Source of the DNA: Bursaphelenchus xylophilus
Lineage: Eukaryota > Nematoda > Chromadorea > Rhabditida > Aphelenchoididae
Length of the DNA: 64,000 bases
NCBI GenBank assembly: GCA_904066235.2
Contig: CAJFCV020000004.1
Coordinates: 806,001-870,000 of the forward strand
Direction: 5' to 3'
Position 1 is the first letter of the stretch. Each line of letters opens with the position of its first letter. Shown piece after piece: positions 43,593 to 54,272 of this stretch. The translations under genes were made by a program, and so were the position numbers. A model generated the notes under the pieces. The model saw nothing but the letters and a program-made list of their open reading frames with translations. It ran no database searches and was not told the DNA's origin.

Positions 43593-45257
43593 TCGAAAAT
43601 CCCAAAAATGTAAAACTTTTGATGAATAAAAATTTTCTGATATTTTCGAGATTTTTTGAGATTAAAAATGGCTAAAAATTTACTATTTATTTTTGGATTT
43701 TTTTTTTTTTTTGAGATTAAACATCAGTGTTTTATTCGAATAGCGGAGTAAAATTTTTATAAAAAAAATCTTTTTTTTCTCCATAAAAGTGTCCAAAATC
43801 AAGCGAAAACAAGTCTTTTCTCTGACAGTCTCTCCATTTCCCATTCTCTCTCGTCTGAAAAGATTGTTGAATATCTCGGCTGATACTCCAAAGTAAAAGC
43901 TGAAATTTTTAGTGATTACTCAGTGCCCCACTACTATCATTTTGCGCCATTTAACTTTTTCTTCCGTCAAAAAAAATTTTCGAATGTTATCCATATTATC
44001 CATCTCATTTCATCCCTCGAAAACTCTCTTCATCGCCTCTCCATTTTTGGAGATTGACCCAAAAAATATCTCTTTTTTGAGTGCTATCCCAATCCCTCTC
44101 TGACGCAATCCGATCGAAAAGTGACAGATTTGGCGAGAGAGTGGGGGAAAGCGAGAGAGCGGCGAGAGAAATGAGATGTGGCGCCAAAATCGCGGCGATT
44201 AATGGGCGCGAAGCCGAGGGAAATGCCGAAACGAATTTTCGTCGAAGGGCAGTTTGAATGGAGAAAATTTTGGTGGGGATTTCGAGCGGGGTAAGCGGGG
44301 ATTCGATGGGATTTGGAAGGATCTTTGTGGATTTTAGTGAAATTTTTATGAAAAAACGCTATTTTCACTTATTTTTATGTGTTTTATTAGCATTCTTAGT
44401 ATTTGAAAATTACTATCACCCCTCGAGAATGCCATATATAGTCTCGAACTGCGGTAAATTCACCGATTTTTTCGATGAAATCAAGATTTTTCCAGATTTT
44501 TGTCCTTTTTTGGATAAAAAATGACTTTACAGTTGTTTGTAGACCAATTTTTGCTGTGCAAAGAAAATTTCATGAACTCCTAAGGACCCCAGATTATGTT
44601 ACTGGTCGAAAAATCCTGTTAATCGACCGATTTTAACCGAAAATTTGAAGTTTTTTTGCAATTTTTTCGTATTTTTTGCTATTTTTTGTTAAAAATTGTG
44701 TTTTTAGTTAATTTTTTGATTACTTTTGGTTACTAACTACAAATAAAATGATCTGTGGATATTTTAAGATTTATATTTCATTAGAAATTATCTTAAAATC
44801 TCGATTTTTTAAAACTTATTCCCCGTTTTCCCTCAATTTTCCGCATTTTCTCCAATTTTTCTTCAAATTTCATCCAAAAAATCGTTACGAAATGTTCAAA
44901 CTTTATTTCCATCCACGTCTAAGCTCACAACCTCTAATCTGGCCACTTCTTCCGGCCAAAAACCCTCGAGTTTTTTTCGATTTTTCGCAATTTCCCTAAT
45001 GCACTCCACCTTTTTTTCCGCACCGCACGTCACGCTTTTCTTTGCGAAACTTTTCGTCGCGGATTAGTCCTCATTTAGGGCTCCCTTCGGGGTTCGGTGA
45101 GTATGAATTCGAATAATTTTGCGCTATTTTTGGGAGGGTTTTATTGCACTTTCTAATTAGCTTATTCATGTGGGAAAGTCGGGGTTTTTTGGGGGATTTC
45201 TGGATGGAAAATTTTGAAAAAGATGGTGGAAATGGAATTTTACGTCATTTGGATTAT
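43593..45257. other. 1.7 kb without a recognised gene
   Basis: Open frames around 44080-44520 on both strands have no splice chain or motif. 43795-43905 is another PIF/Harbinger-like MITE fragment. Confidence 0.4.
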
Positions 45258-45612
45258 TTATAAATCATTTTTTTTATTTTTCAAAAAAAAAATTATTTTT
45301 TGACATTTTTTAAAACAAATACAAGCTATATGTCCCTAAAACACATGTTATATTTTTAGTTGATCTCTTTGAGCTATTTATTTTTCACTTTGCCGCCGTT
45401 TTGAACCCATTTCGCCCATTGAAACAGAATGCCAAGAAATGCCGGGAATTCAAAATTTTCGAATTTTTAACATCTCAAATACAATAAAACTTGAAATTTT
45501 ATGAGTGAATACAAACCTTGGACAAGCCAGGTTACGCAAAATGTTTGAAAAACCAACCAAAAAATCCGCACAGTGCAGTTTCAGAAAATTTGTTTTTCGC
45601 ACAGTGCAATGG
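45258..45612 (+). repeat. Left arm of a 2.8-kb foldback structure
   Basis: ACAAGCTATATGTCCCTAAA, CGCCCATTGAAACAGAATGC, CAAACCTTGGACAAGCCAGG and GCACAGTGCAGTTTCAGAAA recur in reverse complement at 47726-48085. The arms are about 350 bases and clearly alike, with small indels. Confidence 0.85.
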
Positions 45613-45770
45613 AAAAAGAAGAGAAAAAACATGGCAATTGCACGGTGCGGAAAAACTAAACAAAAATCATTTTGCACAGTGCAAAAAAAAATTCTACTTT
45701 TGCACAGTGCGGAATTTTGTGGGATTTTTGCACAGTGCTGTTCAAAATGTTGCACAGTGCAGTGGAAAAA
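45560..45770. repeat. GCACNGTGC array
   Basis: Seven or more GCACAGTGC/GCACGGTGC copies. The first two belong to the foldback arm. Confidence 0.8.
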
Positions 45771-47725
45771 ATAACGAAAAATGACGATTGCAGTTTTAGG
45801 CTGAAAAAAAAATTAAATGAAAATTTTTGGTAAAAGTTCCTTATTTTGGCCACAACTTACAACTTTGCGGAAACTGGTCGGAATTAGCCCAAATTTAGCG
45901 TGCACGCTCAATTTATCGTTATCAATGCCCGGACAGTGGATTTAGTTAGTGAGGTACCTTCTTTTTTACGTGCCACCTTACCCTTCAAAAACGGCTGCAG
46001 CCTATGATTTTACACTTTATACGATGAAACATGTCCGGAACTAAACTTATTGCCTCTGTATGGAACTAAATGAGTCGTCACAGCCTTCGTAGGTACCCTT
46101 AAAACTATAGAGCTATTATAGTAATTCAGTAGCAGCTAGGTCGAAGCGTTTTTTCCTAACTTTAGTGCCCGAGCTTGGGCGCAGTTCGCGGAGTACCTTT
46201 GTTGTGGCCAAAATAAGGAACTTTTTCCAAATTTTTTTTTTAAATTTTCAGAGAAAACATTTGGCATCTTATTCAAATCCTAGATTCAAATTTTTCCTCA
46301 AAACAAAATATTTTTTCCCAATTCTTCAAAGATACGGCCAAAAAATTTCTTTTCTCCGACCACTCTCTTCATTTTGCGTACTCTCTCGGCAAAGATCGTT
46401 GAATTTTACGGGTATCTCTCCAAAGAGAGGGCTAGAATTTTCAATTATTGATACGTGACCCATGTGGATTATCTTTGCAGGAGTTTTACTTGGATTTGAA
46501 ATCAAAAAAAAAAAAAAAAAAAAAAAAAATTTTCATTTAAATTTTTTTTGGCAAAGTACTATTTTTACTCCTTTTTTACTCTAGAACAATGTTTTTTACT
46601 ATTGAAAATATCATAAATTATTTTTTTCTTTTTTTACAACTCAATTTCTTTATAATTTCCAAAAATTTCCACAAAAAAAAATCATTCTAAAAATCCGTGT
46701 TTCCCCGAAAACAACCTTTCCCCCCAAAACCTGTCACTTCCAAATCCGTCGGCCTCCGGGCAAATTATGAAAGCCCTCTGAATAATCTCCGTCTGCTCTG
46801 CGTATCATCTTCGTTCCCTGTTTTTTCCGTTTAGCACCATTTTCGGGGGATTAGCGGCTAATAGCGCGTGGTGTTTGGGGGTTTGCTGTTTTCCGGATGT
46901 GTGGCACTGAATGCTACCAATATTGTTATTGTTTAGTGAAGGTCCGAAAATAGCCGAGGTTTATGACGGGAGAAGTGGACGGTTTTCCCCCCGTTTTTTT
47001 TTTGGGCGGTTTATGTTATTGTAAAATGGCATCCGACACTCGGGAGTTTTGGGGAAAAAATCCCAAGAATTTGTATTATATTCCGTTTTTGGTTCGTTTT
47101 TGGCGCCTCGTTGCGAAAATCGCGAAAAAATGGTTTGCACGGTGCGAAAAATTGAAAACCCGAAAAATGTAAAATTTCGTGATGAATAAAAATTTTCTGA
47201 TATTTCGATATTTTTAGAGAAATTTTAAACATTTTTTGAGACAAAGTATGGCAAAAAATTCACTTTTTTTTTGAAATTAAAACGACTTCGCGAGCTGTGG
47301 AAGGGGGGTCTGCCCTAGAAATTGACCCCCAATTTTTTTTGTCTTAACTGATGACATATAGGATTCTAAAGAACTTGGTAAATTTTTTTCGAAAAATTCG
47401 TCATCATGACCGAGATATGACGTATTTATTGAATTTTGTTTAATGTGATATATTGTGCAAATTTATCACCGAAACATCTCAGAATTGAGCATATATACGT
47501 GATTGGACATGCTGAACAACTTTGTAATTGACCCGAAGTTTGTCAGGTTACTGTAACATACCGTAACACCCATGGAAAATCAAATGATCTCGATTTTCTC
47601 GATTTTTTTCAAGAATTTTCTCGGAATTTTTTTTCATTTTTGGAATCAGCATCAAATTTTGCCATACTTTTAAAAAATAATTTTTTTCTGCATAAAAGTG
47701 TCAAAAGTCAGGCAATTGTCATATT
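45771..47725. other. Interior of the foldback structure, no gene recognised
   Basis: This contains a TTTATACGATGAAACATGT motif at 46016, a PIF/Harbinger-like MITE fragment at about 46325-46480, a homopolymeric A run at 46507-46529 and AT-rich sequence. No transposase frame is visible. Confidence 0.5.
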
Positions 47726-48085
47726 ACCCCATTGCACTGTGCGAAAAGCAAATTTTCTGAAACTGCACTGTGCGGATTTTTTTGTTGGGTTTTTCAAACA
47801 TTTTGCGTAACATGGCTTGTCCAAGGTTTGTATTCACTCATAAAATTTCAGTTTTTTTGTATTTGAGATGTTAAATATTCGAAAATTTTGAATTCCCGCC
47901 ATTTTTGGCATTCTGTTTCAATGGGCGAAATGGGTTCAAAAAGACGGTATATTGAAAAATAAATAGCTTAAAGACTTGAACTAGAAATATGACATGTGTT
48001 TTAGGGACATATAGCTTGTATTTGCTTTAAAAAATCAAAAAAAAATTTTTCAAAAAAAAAAAATTTTTTTTTTAAAAATAGTAAA
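47726..48085 (-). repeat. Right arm of the 2.8-kb foldback structure
   Basis: Reverse complement of 45258-45612: GCACTGTGCGAAAAGCAAAT, GGCTTGTCCAAGGTTTGTAT, TTTTGGCATTCTGTTTCAAT, TTTAGGGACATATAGCTTGT. Confidence 0.85.
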
Positions 48086-48116
48086 TAATTATTCAGAAAT
48101 AACCTAACTGACCCTA

Positions 48117-48227
48117 TTGCGGCGCTGAAGTAAAAAGCAATGTTATTTTGCCGCGACATAATTCATTTTCTCGGCGGCAATGCGATTTTGGATGCGACAG
48201 AGTTCTCATTATTTTCCCGACAGACTG
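48117..48227. mobile_element. Mariner-type MITE, left end truncated
   Basis: GCGACATAATTCATTTTCTC, GCAATGCGATTTTGGATGCG and CTCATTATTTTCCCGACAGA end at CTGA followed by TA. Confidence 0.6.
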
Positions 48228-48733
48228 ATACTAATCGCGACATAAAGTCAACAGAAATCTCTTTATTTTCCCAACGCATTGAAATATCATTTACCGTGTC
48301 CCAGTAATCCCTTCAAAGTGTGGATCTCAATCCCACGTTGACATCCACACTTTTCCCCATCCCCTCTCCGTGGCCCTGTTTACCCACCGATAACGAACGT
48401 CTGGACTACATGCCAATGTTTACTCCGAGCAGCGGGACGCAGCGCCTCAGGGCTTTTAAAAAATTTAGTCTTCCGAAAAAACTTTCTCTTGCACGTAGAT
48501 AGATAGACTATAAATACGGCATCGTATGGTGGAATGCTGTCAATAACGTGTGTTGTTATTGATCGTGTTTTTTGCAAATTTTTACTTTTTGTTTTGACTT
48601 GGTTGCTATTGACTTATGAGATTTTTTAGTCTTTATTTTGTATTTTGTCATCGTAAATATGTTTCCAAATTCGACAAAATTTCGAAAAATTTTTAAAAAT
48701 CAAATTTTTCACTATGAAAAACAAAATTTTTTT
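48228..48733. other. Intergenic, nothing recognised
   Basis: Somewhat GC-richer at 48290-48430 but without a supported exon. Confidence 0.35.
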
Positions 48734-49132
48734 TTGCACCGTGCAAACAAAATTTTCGGTTTTTGCACTGTGGAAGTATTTAGAACAATATTTTCCGCAC
48801 TGTGCATTCAAAAAAAGAAAAACAAATGAACCGCACCGTGCAAAAGAAGCGACAAAATGTCTGCACAGTGCAGTTAAAATTTTCAAAATTTATTTTTGCA
48901 CAGTGCAAAGCAAATTTTTTCCCGCACCGTGCAAACAAAATTTTTTTTGTTTTTTGCACTGTGCGAATACTTAGAAAGGATTTTTTCCGCACTGTGCAGA
49001 CACAAAAATCAACAAAAATGTGTGCACAGTGCAATTAAATTTTACAAAATTTATGTTTTCCACCGGGCAAAACGAAAATTTTTTTGTGAACTGTGAAAGC
49101 AAAATTTTTTGTTTTTGCACTGTGCGAATATT
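48734..49132. repeat. GCACNGTGC array
   Basis: The units TTGCACCGTGCAAACAAAAT, GCACTGTGCGAATACTTAGA and CTGCACAGTGCAGTTAAAAT resemble those of 43240-43592 in order. Confidence 0.85.
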
Positions 49133-49260
49133 TAGGAAAGATTTTTTTTAAAATATATTAAAAAAATTGCATCAATAATGAAAAATCTCCCCAAAAACAT
49201 AATTTTTTCAGTTAAATTTTTTGATTTCCCCCCATTTTCAAGACAAATCAGCTCTAAAAT

Positions 49261-49457
49261 GTCAAAAATAAAGTGCCAAAGGGTCACAAATCAATCTCAC
49301 AGGTCTTTAATCCAGAGCAATTTCACTTTGAAAAATAAAATTTTCGCCGAAATTGCAAGACTTTTCAATTTTTATCGTCAAAAAGGTGTCATTTTGATTG
49401 CACTTTGTCAAAAACCTGTGAGATTGATTTCTGACCTTTTGGCACTTTATTTTTGAC
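49261..49457. mobile_element. MITE with ~47-base TIRs
   Basis: GTCAAAAATAAAGTGCCAAA, then TCAATCTCACAGGTCTTT at the left. The right end reversed reads GTCAAAAATAAAGTGCCAAA, then TCAATCTCACAGGTTTTT. The interior of about 100 bases is non-coding. I saw no other copy in the window. Confidence 0.8.
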
Positions 49458-49604
49458 AACTTCAAGATGATTAATCTATAAAATTGAGAGAAAAATCGTA
49501 ATTTCGAGCAAAAAATTTTTGATTTTTTATTTTTAATTCGATTTTTGATTTTTTTCAAAAATAGAAATTCAAAAAAATTTGTTTTTTTCCGGTTTTTTAC
49601 TTTA

Positions 49605-50085
49605 TTTCCCAGCTTTCGATATTAAATTTTTTGAAAAAATGAAAATTTTTTCTGAAAAAAATCAAATTTTTCTGCAAAAATCGGTTTTCCTTTAAAATCA
49701 AAAAAATTTTTTTTGAACAAAATGAAATTTTTCTACAAAAAATCGGTTACAATTTTACCAATTTCGACAAAAAATCAAATTCTAATTAATATATTTCTCA
49801 ACTTTTATTAAATTTTTTGAAAAAATAAAAATTTTTTTTTAAAAAATCGATTTTTCCAAAAAAAAAATCGGTTTCATTTTTATGAATTTCGACAAAAAAA
49901 AACAAATTTTAATTAATTTCCCATCTTTCGAGACTTTTATTAAATTTTCAAAAAATAAAAAGTATTTTTTTTTGTTGAAAAAAATCGATTTTCCACAAAA
50001 AATCGCTTTCCTTTTTAATAATTTTCCCAAAAAAATAAAATTCTAATAAATTTCTCATCTTTCACCACTTTTATCCCTTTTTTTC
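49605..50085. repeat. AT-rich tandem repeat, ~125-180-base units
   Basis: Units contain TTTCCCATCTTTCGAGACTT-like, ATTAAATTTTTTGAAAAAAT and AAAAATCGGTTTCATTTTTA strings, repeated about four times with indels. Confidence 0.55.
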
Positions 50086-50568
50086 CTCTTCCAAAATCGA
50101 TTATCTCTCCTAAAAAGCCCCGAGGGAAACGGCGAAAAATCCCTAAACCTTTTCCTTTCCCCCCGTCGGCGAGAGAGTGTTCGAATTGCGAAAGAAAAAG
50201 AGCAAAAAGAGAAAAGAGATTTTTTCGGGGGTTTTTTTGGAGGGAAAGGTAGTGTGGGGGGCGACAGGGCCTTCAGAATGCCCCCGAAAACTTTTTCGAA
50301 CAGCTGACGAAAGAGCGGGCCGAATAAATTTTTCGGCGTTCTTTATGGCCGAGACTGGTTCGCGGCGAAACGTTGAAGAGGTTCGTTGTAGGCGAGGGAG
50401 GGCTGATTGCTTCGGGGTCGCAGGCCCGATTGGAGAGGGTTGAGTGGAATTTTAAGAGGATTTTTGAGCGAATTTTGAGGTTCGGAGAGGAAATGAGACT
50501 CTTTTTGGGGGAAAAGCGATTGGTTCCACATTATATTTGTAGTTTCATAAAGTGCGTGGACACTTGTC
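50086..50568. other. Intergenic, nothing recognised
   Basis: GA-rich stretch (GCGAGAGAGTGTTCG and following), no supported exon. Confidence 0.35.
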
Positions 50569-51190
50569 GCGGTTCGCACTGTTCATTCCACCTTTTTTAA
50601 ATTTCGCACTGTGCATTTCACTTTTTTTAAATTTCGCACTGTGCATTCCACCTTTTTTAAATTTCGCACCGTGCATTTCACTTTTTTTAAATTTTGCACC
50701 GTGCATTCCACTTTTTTGCTTCTTGCACCGTGCATTTCACTTTTTTTAAATTTTGCACCGTGCATTCCACTTTTTTGCTTTTTGCACTGTGCGTTTCATC
50801 TTTTTTGGTTTTTGCACCGTGCATTTTGTCTTTTTAAATCTCGCACTGTGCATTTCTCTTTTTTTTTTTAATTTTTCACCGTGCATTTCGCTTCCCTTTT
50901 GTTTTGCACTGTGCATCTCACCTTTTTCAAATTTTGCGCCGTGCGTTCTACATTTTTGCTTTTTGCACTGTGCATTTCTTCTTTTTTAAAATTTTGCACC
51001 GTGCATTCCACTTTTTTGCTTTTTGCACTGTGCATCTCACATTTTTCTGTTTTTGCACCGTGCATTCCACCTTTTTGCTTTTTGCACCGTGCATTTCATC
51101 TTTTTTTGTTTTTGCACCGTGCATTTTGTCTTTTTTGCTTTTTGCACCGTGCATTCAACTTTTTTTCTTTTTGCACCGCACAGTGCAAGT
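50569..51190. repeat. GCACNGTGC array with CATTCCACTTTTTTGCTTTT spacers
   Basis: About 28 units of roughly 20-45 bases, alternating GCACTGTGCATTTCA and GCACCGTGCATTCCACTTTT. Open frames in all phases on both strands result from a unit length near a multiple of three and are not genes. Confidence 0.9.
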
Positions 51191-51398
51191 TTCGTGTTCC
51201 CCGCGCGACGCGATCCGATTCGAAACATTTTGCACTGTGCAATTTCAAAAAATTCGCGCCGGCTCCGTTGAGAAAAGCTTGCGTCGCAGCGATATCCGGT
51301 TGCACAGTGCGAAAGATCAAAATGCACCCCGCAAAAGGGGGTTTTGTGCACAGTGCGGCCCACGACAAAATGTGTCTGCACTTTTGAAAAAGCGTAAT
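51191..51398. repeat. GCACNGTGC-bearing unit matching 40460-41065
   Basis: CATTTTGCACTGTGCAATTT, TCGCGCCGGCTCCGTTGAGA, TGTGCACAGTGCGGCCCACG. This is the uninterrupted form of the site hit by the MITE at 40506. Confidence 0.7.
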
Positions 51399-51400
51399 AC

Positions 51401-51592
51401 TAGTCGCGGAAAAAAGTCCTGGGATTTTTCTGCGACTCTGCACTGTGCATGAACCCGAAAAGTGCTTTTGCACAGTGCAATTTTGTTGATTTTGCCTTAT
51501 TGTCGCGCGCGATCCCCGCGACAAATCAACTTTTCGGAGCGCGACGGAATTTGGGGGGCGCGAGAAAATCCCAGGACTTTTTTCCGCGACTA
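51401..51592. mobile_element. MITE with TIR CTAGTCGCGGAAAAAAGTCC and TA target site
   Basis: CTAGTCGCGGAAAAAAGTCC, then TGGGATTTT at the left, and its exact complement (AAAATCCCAGGACTTTTTTC ... CGACTAG) at the right. TA flanks both ends. GCACTGTGC and GCACAGTGC motifs lie inside, so the array motif can travel within an element. Confidence 0.8.
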
Positions 51593-52543
51593 GTATATAC
51601 CCTTAAATATGATCGTTTTCCGTAGCTTTTTGCCGATTTTTTGCCCGAATTTTCATATTTTTGGGGTAAATGGGAATTTCTGATGAATAAAAATTAGGAC
51701 TGTAACTAGTATTTTTAAGGTCTCCGTGGTAAAATAGACTCTTTTACAGCCCTGATTCTGGCTTTTCCCCTAGTTTTTTGCCCATTTTTTTTTATTTTTG
51801 CACTTTTTATCTTACGAAGATCAGTTCGAAGTCTTCTAGATGTCCTTTGTATATGTAGAAGAGACTAATTTAGTTCAAAAAGTTCAATTGACAGGGGTAA
51901 TGGAATTTTAAGAGGATTTTTAGGGGTATTTTTTAGGAAAATGAGATGAATTTTGGGCGAAATGGCTTTGTTTTTCATTTTTTGGGGCCATAAAGGGGAT
52001 TTGAAAGCGGTATCCAGCATAGAAAATGTCCTTTTATGGCTTTTTCTGGCCGATTTCGTCATCTTCATCAATTTTTGCCCAAAATTTGAAATTTTTTTGG
52101 GGAAAATTACATTTTTTTTCTCTTTTTTTACTGTACAGAAGCTGTGTTGTAAATCTTTAAGGCTTCAAATTACTACGTCATTAAAATTTACTCCATTTTT
52201 TGCCAAAAATATCATCTATTATAGCTTTTTAAGCCCAAAATTGCACAAATTGTATTGTTTTTGTCCAGAAAAAGTGCAAAAAAGGTCGTTACAAAGCGTC
52301 GGTCGCTTCAAAACTCATTTGACATCACCTTCCGCCTGAGGGCATTCCGTCTGTTAGTTGAAATTAAAACCAATACCTTTTCGTTTTCCGTTTTTATCTC
52401 CTCGACGTTTACAACCCCCCGCTTCCTCAAATTACAGCGAGCCAAAGCAAGCGTTCTTGATCATTTCTTTTCTGATAATAGTGAGAGTTGAGTGACATTT
52501 TGTAGGGGATATTTTGAAGGTTAAATTTTGAGACTATTTGTTT
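51593..52543. other. Intergenic, 950 bases, nothing recognised
   Basis: AT-rich with no supported exon. Confidence 0.35.
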
Positions 52544-53460
52544 TTTGCACTGTGCGATTTTTTTTCATTTTTTGATTGCACTGTGCGGATTTTCAAAGCG
52601 ATTTTTCGCACTGTGCGAATTTTGAAATTTTTTTTTTTTTTTTGTAACCTTGAATTTTAATTTTAAGTTTTTTTGGACTGCACTGTGCGAATTTTTTTTT
52701 TCATTTTTGTGAAAAAAAACTGCGAATTCTGAATTTTGATTTTTCGACCGCACAGTGCAAATTTTTTTAAAATTTTTTTGCACTGTGCGGTTTTTGAAGC
52801 AATTTTCTTGAACCGTGCAAACTTGAATTTGATATTTTGACCGCACTGTGCAAATTTGTTTTTTGTTTTCAACGCACAGTGCAAAAATTTTCTCTTTTTT
52901 TTGACTGCACAGTGCGATTTTCGAAGCAATTTTCTTGCACTGTGCGATTTCTAAAAATCTTTTGACCGCACAGTGCAGACTATTTTTTTTTTTTTTTTTG
53001 ACTGCACTGTGCAGTTTTTGAAGCAATTTTTTGCACTGTGCGGATTTTTAATTTTCCTTTTTGACTGCACACTCCGATTTTTTTCTGCAATTTTTTTGCA
53101 CTGTGCGATTTCTAAATATCTTTTGACCGCACAGTGCAGACTATTTTATTTTTTTTTTGACTGCACTGTGCAGTTTTTGAAGCAATTTTTTGCACTGTGC
53201 GGACTTTTCATTTTGTTTTTTGACTGCACAGTGCGGTTTTCGAAGCATTTTTCTTGCACTGTGCGATTTCTAAATATCTTTTGACCGCACAGTGCAAACT
53301 ATTTTATTTTTTTTTGACTGCACAGTGCGGTTTTCGAAGCAATTTTTTGCACTGTGCAAATTTCATTTTTGTTTTTTGACTGCACAGTGCAAGATTTTTA
53401 ATTTTCCTTTTTGGCTGCACAGTGCGGTTTTCGAAGCAGTTTTTTCGCAATGTGCAATAA
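52544..53460. repeat. GCACNGTGC array, regular form
   Basis: A larger unit is visible: TTTTGACTGCACTGTGCAGT, then TTTTGAAGCAATTTTTTGCA, then CTGTGCGGATTTT and TCTAAATATCTTTTGACCGC. It repeats about every 120-130 bases from 52920 to 53400, so this array is a higher-order tandem repeat. Confidence 0.9.
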
Positions 53461-53463
53461 ATA

Positions 53464-53611
53464 TCAGTTGGTCGGGAAAATAATGAGCACTCTGTCGCTG
53501 CGCCAATCATGTCGCTGAATTGAAAAGCAATTTCACTTTGCCAGGACACAATTCATTTCCACGGTAACAATGCGATTTTCTCTGCAACTCATTATTTTCC
53601 CGACAGAATGT
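53464..53611. mobile_element. Mariner-type MITE, complete, TA target duplication
   Basis: TA then TCAGTTGGTCGGGAAAATAA at the left; CTCATTATTTTCCCGACAGA, then ATGT and TA at the right. The 148-base element is flanked by TA as in Tc1/mariner elements. It is the best-preserved copy of the family. Confidence 0.75.
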
Positions 53612-53613
53612 TA

Positions 53614-54272
53614 CTAAAAATAACTTTTCCAAATTCCGATCAATTCATTTTTTATCTTTTTTTCGTCTCAATTAACCCCCCAAATCCCCGCGAAATCACT
53701 TGTTTAACGCCCGATTCGGCCCCCCTCTCAAACACATGTCCAACTTTTTTCACCACACAAAAAAAAACGTCGATTGCTCCGACTTTTGGAATGTGAATTG
53801 CACAAGAGTCGATCCATCACGCCAAAAAGGAATCTTTTTTCTGTTTTTTCTCCAAAACCGGATCGAAGCGGCGATTTCCGCAGTTATTGGAGAGCTTTAC
53901 AACCATGGATAATATCGATTTTTGAGCGAGTGAAAAGTTTTTTGGGGGTTTTTTAGATTCTTTTTTGTTATAGAGGTCTTCTTTTACGTTGAAAATTTTA
54001 TTTTTATGGTCAATTTTTATTAAATTTACAAAAAATTTTAAAAATTAAAAGAAAATTTTTTAGGGATTTTTTGATTTTTTTTTAGAATTTTAGAATTTTT
54101 TGACTATTTTTCGAATTTTTTAGTCATTTTTTCGCGATATTTTCAAAAATTTTCCCTTGATTTATCATTTAAAAAAAATTTTTTTTTTCGTATTTTAGCC
54201 CTCAAAATATCAAAATAATCCAGTCCCAACTGATCCAATCACTTCCATCTCCCCCAAAATTCCATTCTGAAG
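53614..54272. other. Upstream region of the CTTNBP2-like gene
   Basis: No clear TATA box. The 54000-54200 stretch is nearly pure A/T. CCATGGATAATAT at 53904 is another copy of the motif seen in the first 4 kb. Confidence 0.35.

Noticed and set aside
50904..51452. Long open frames (up to 182 codons) on both strands
   Set aside because: They read through the GCACNGTGC array; unit lengths near a multiple of three keep all frames open. The predicted proteins are repeats of one motif.
52565..53026. 153-codon minus-strand frame
   Set aside because: It lies wholly within the GCACNGTGC array and has only repeat-derived composition.
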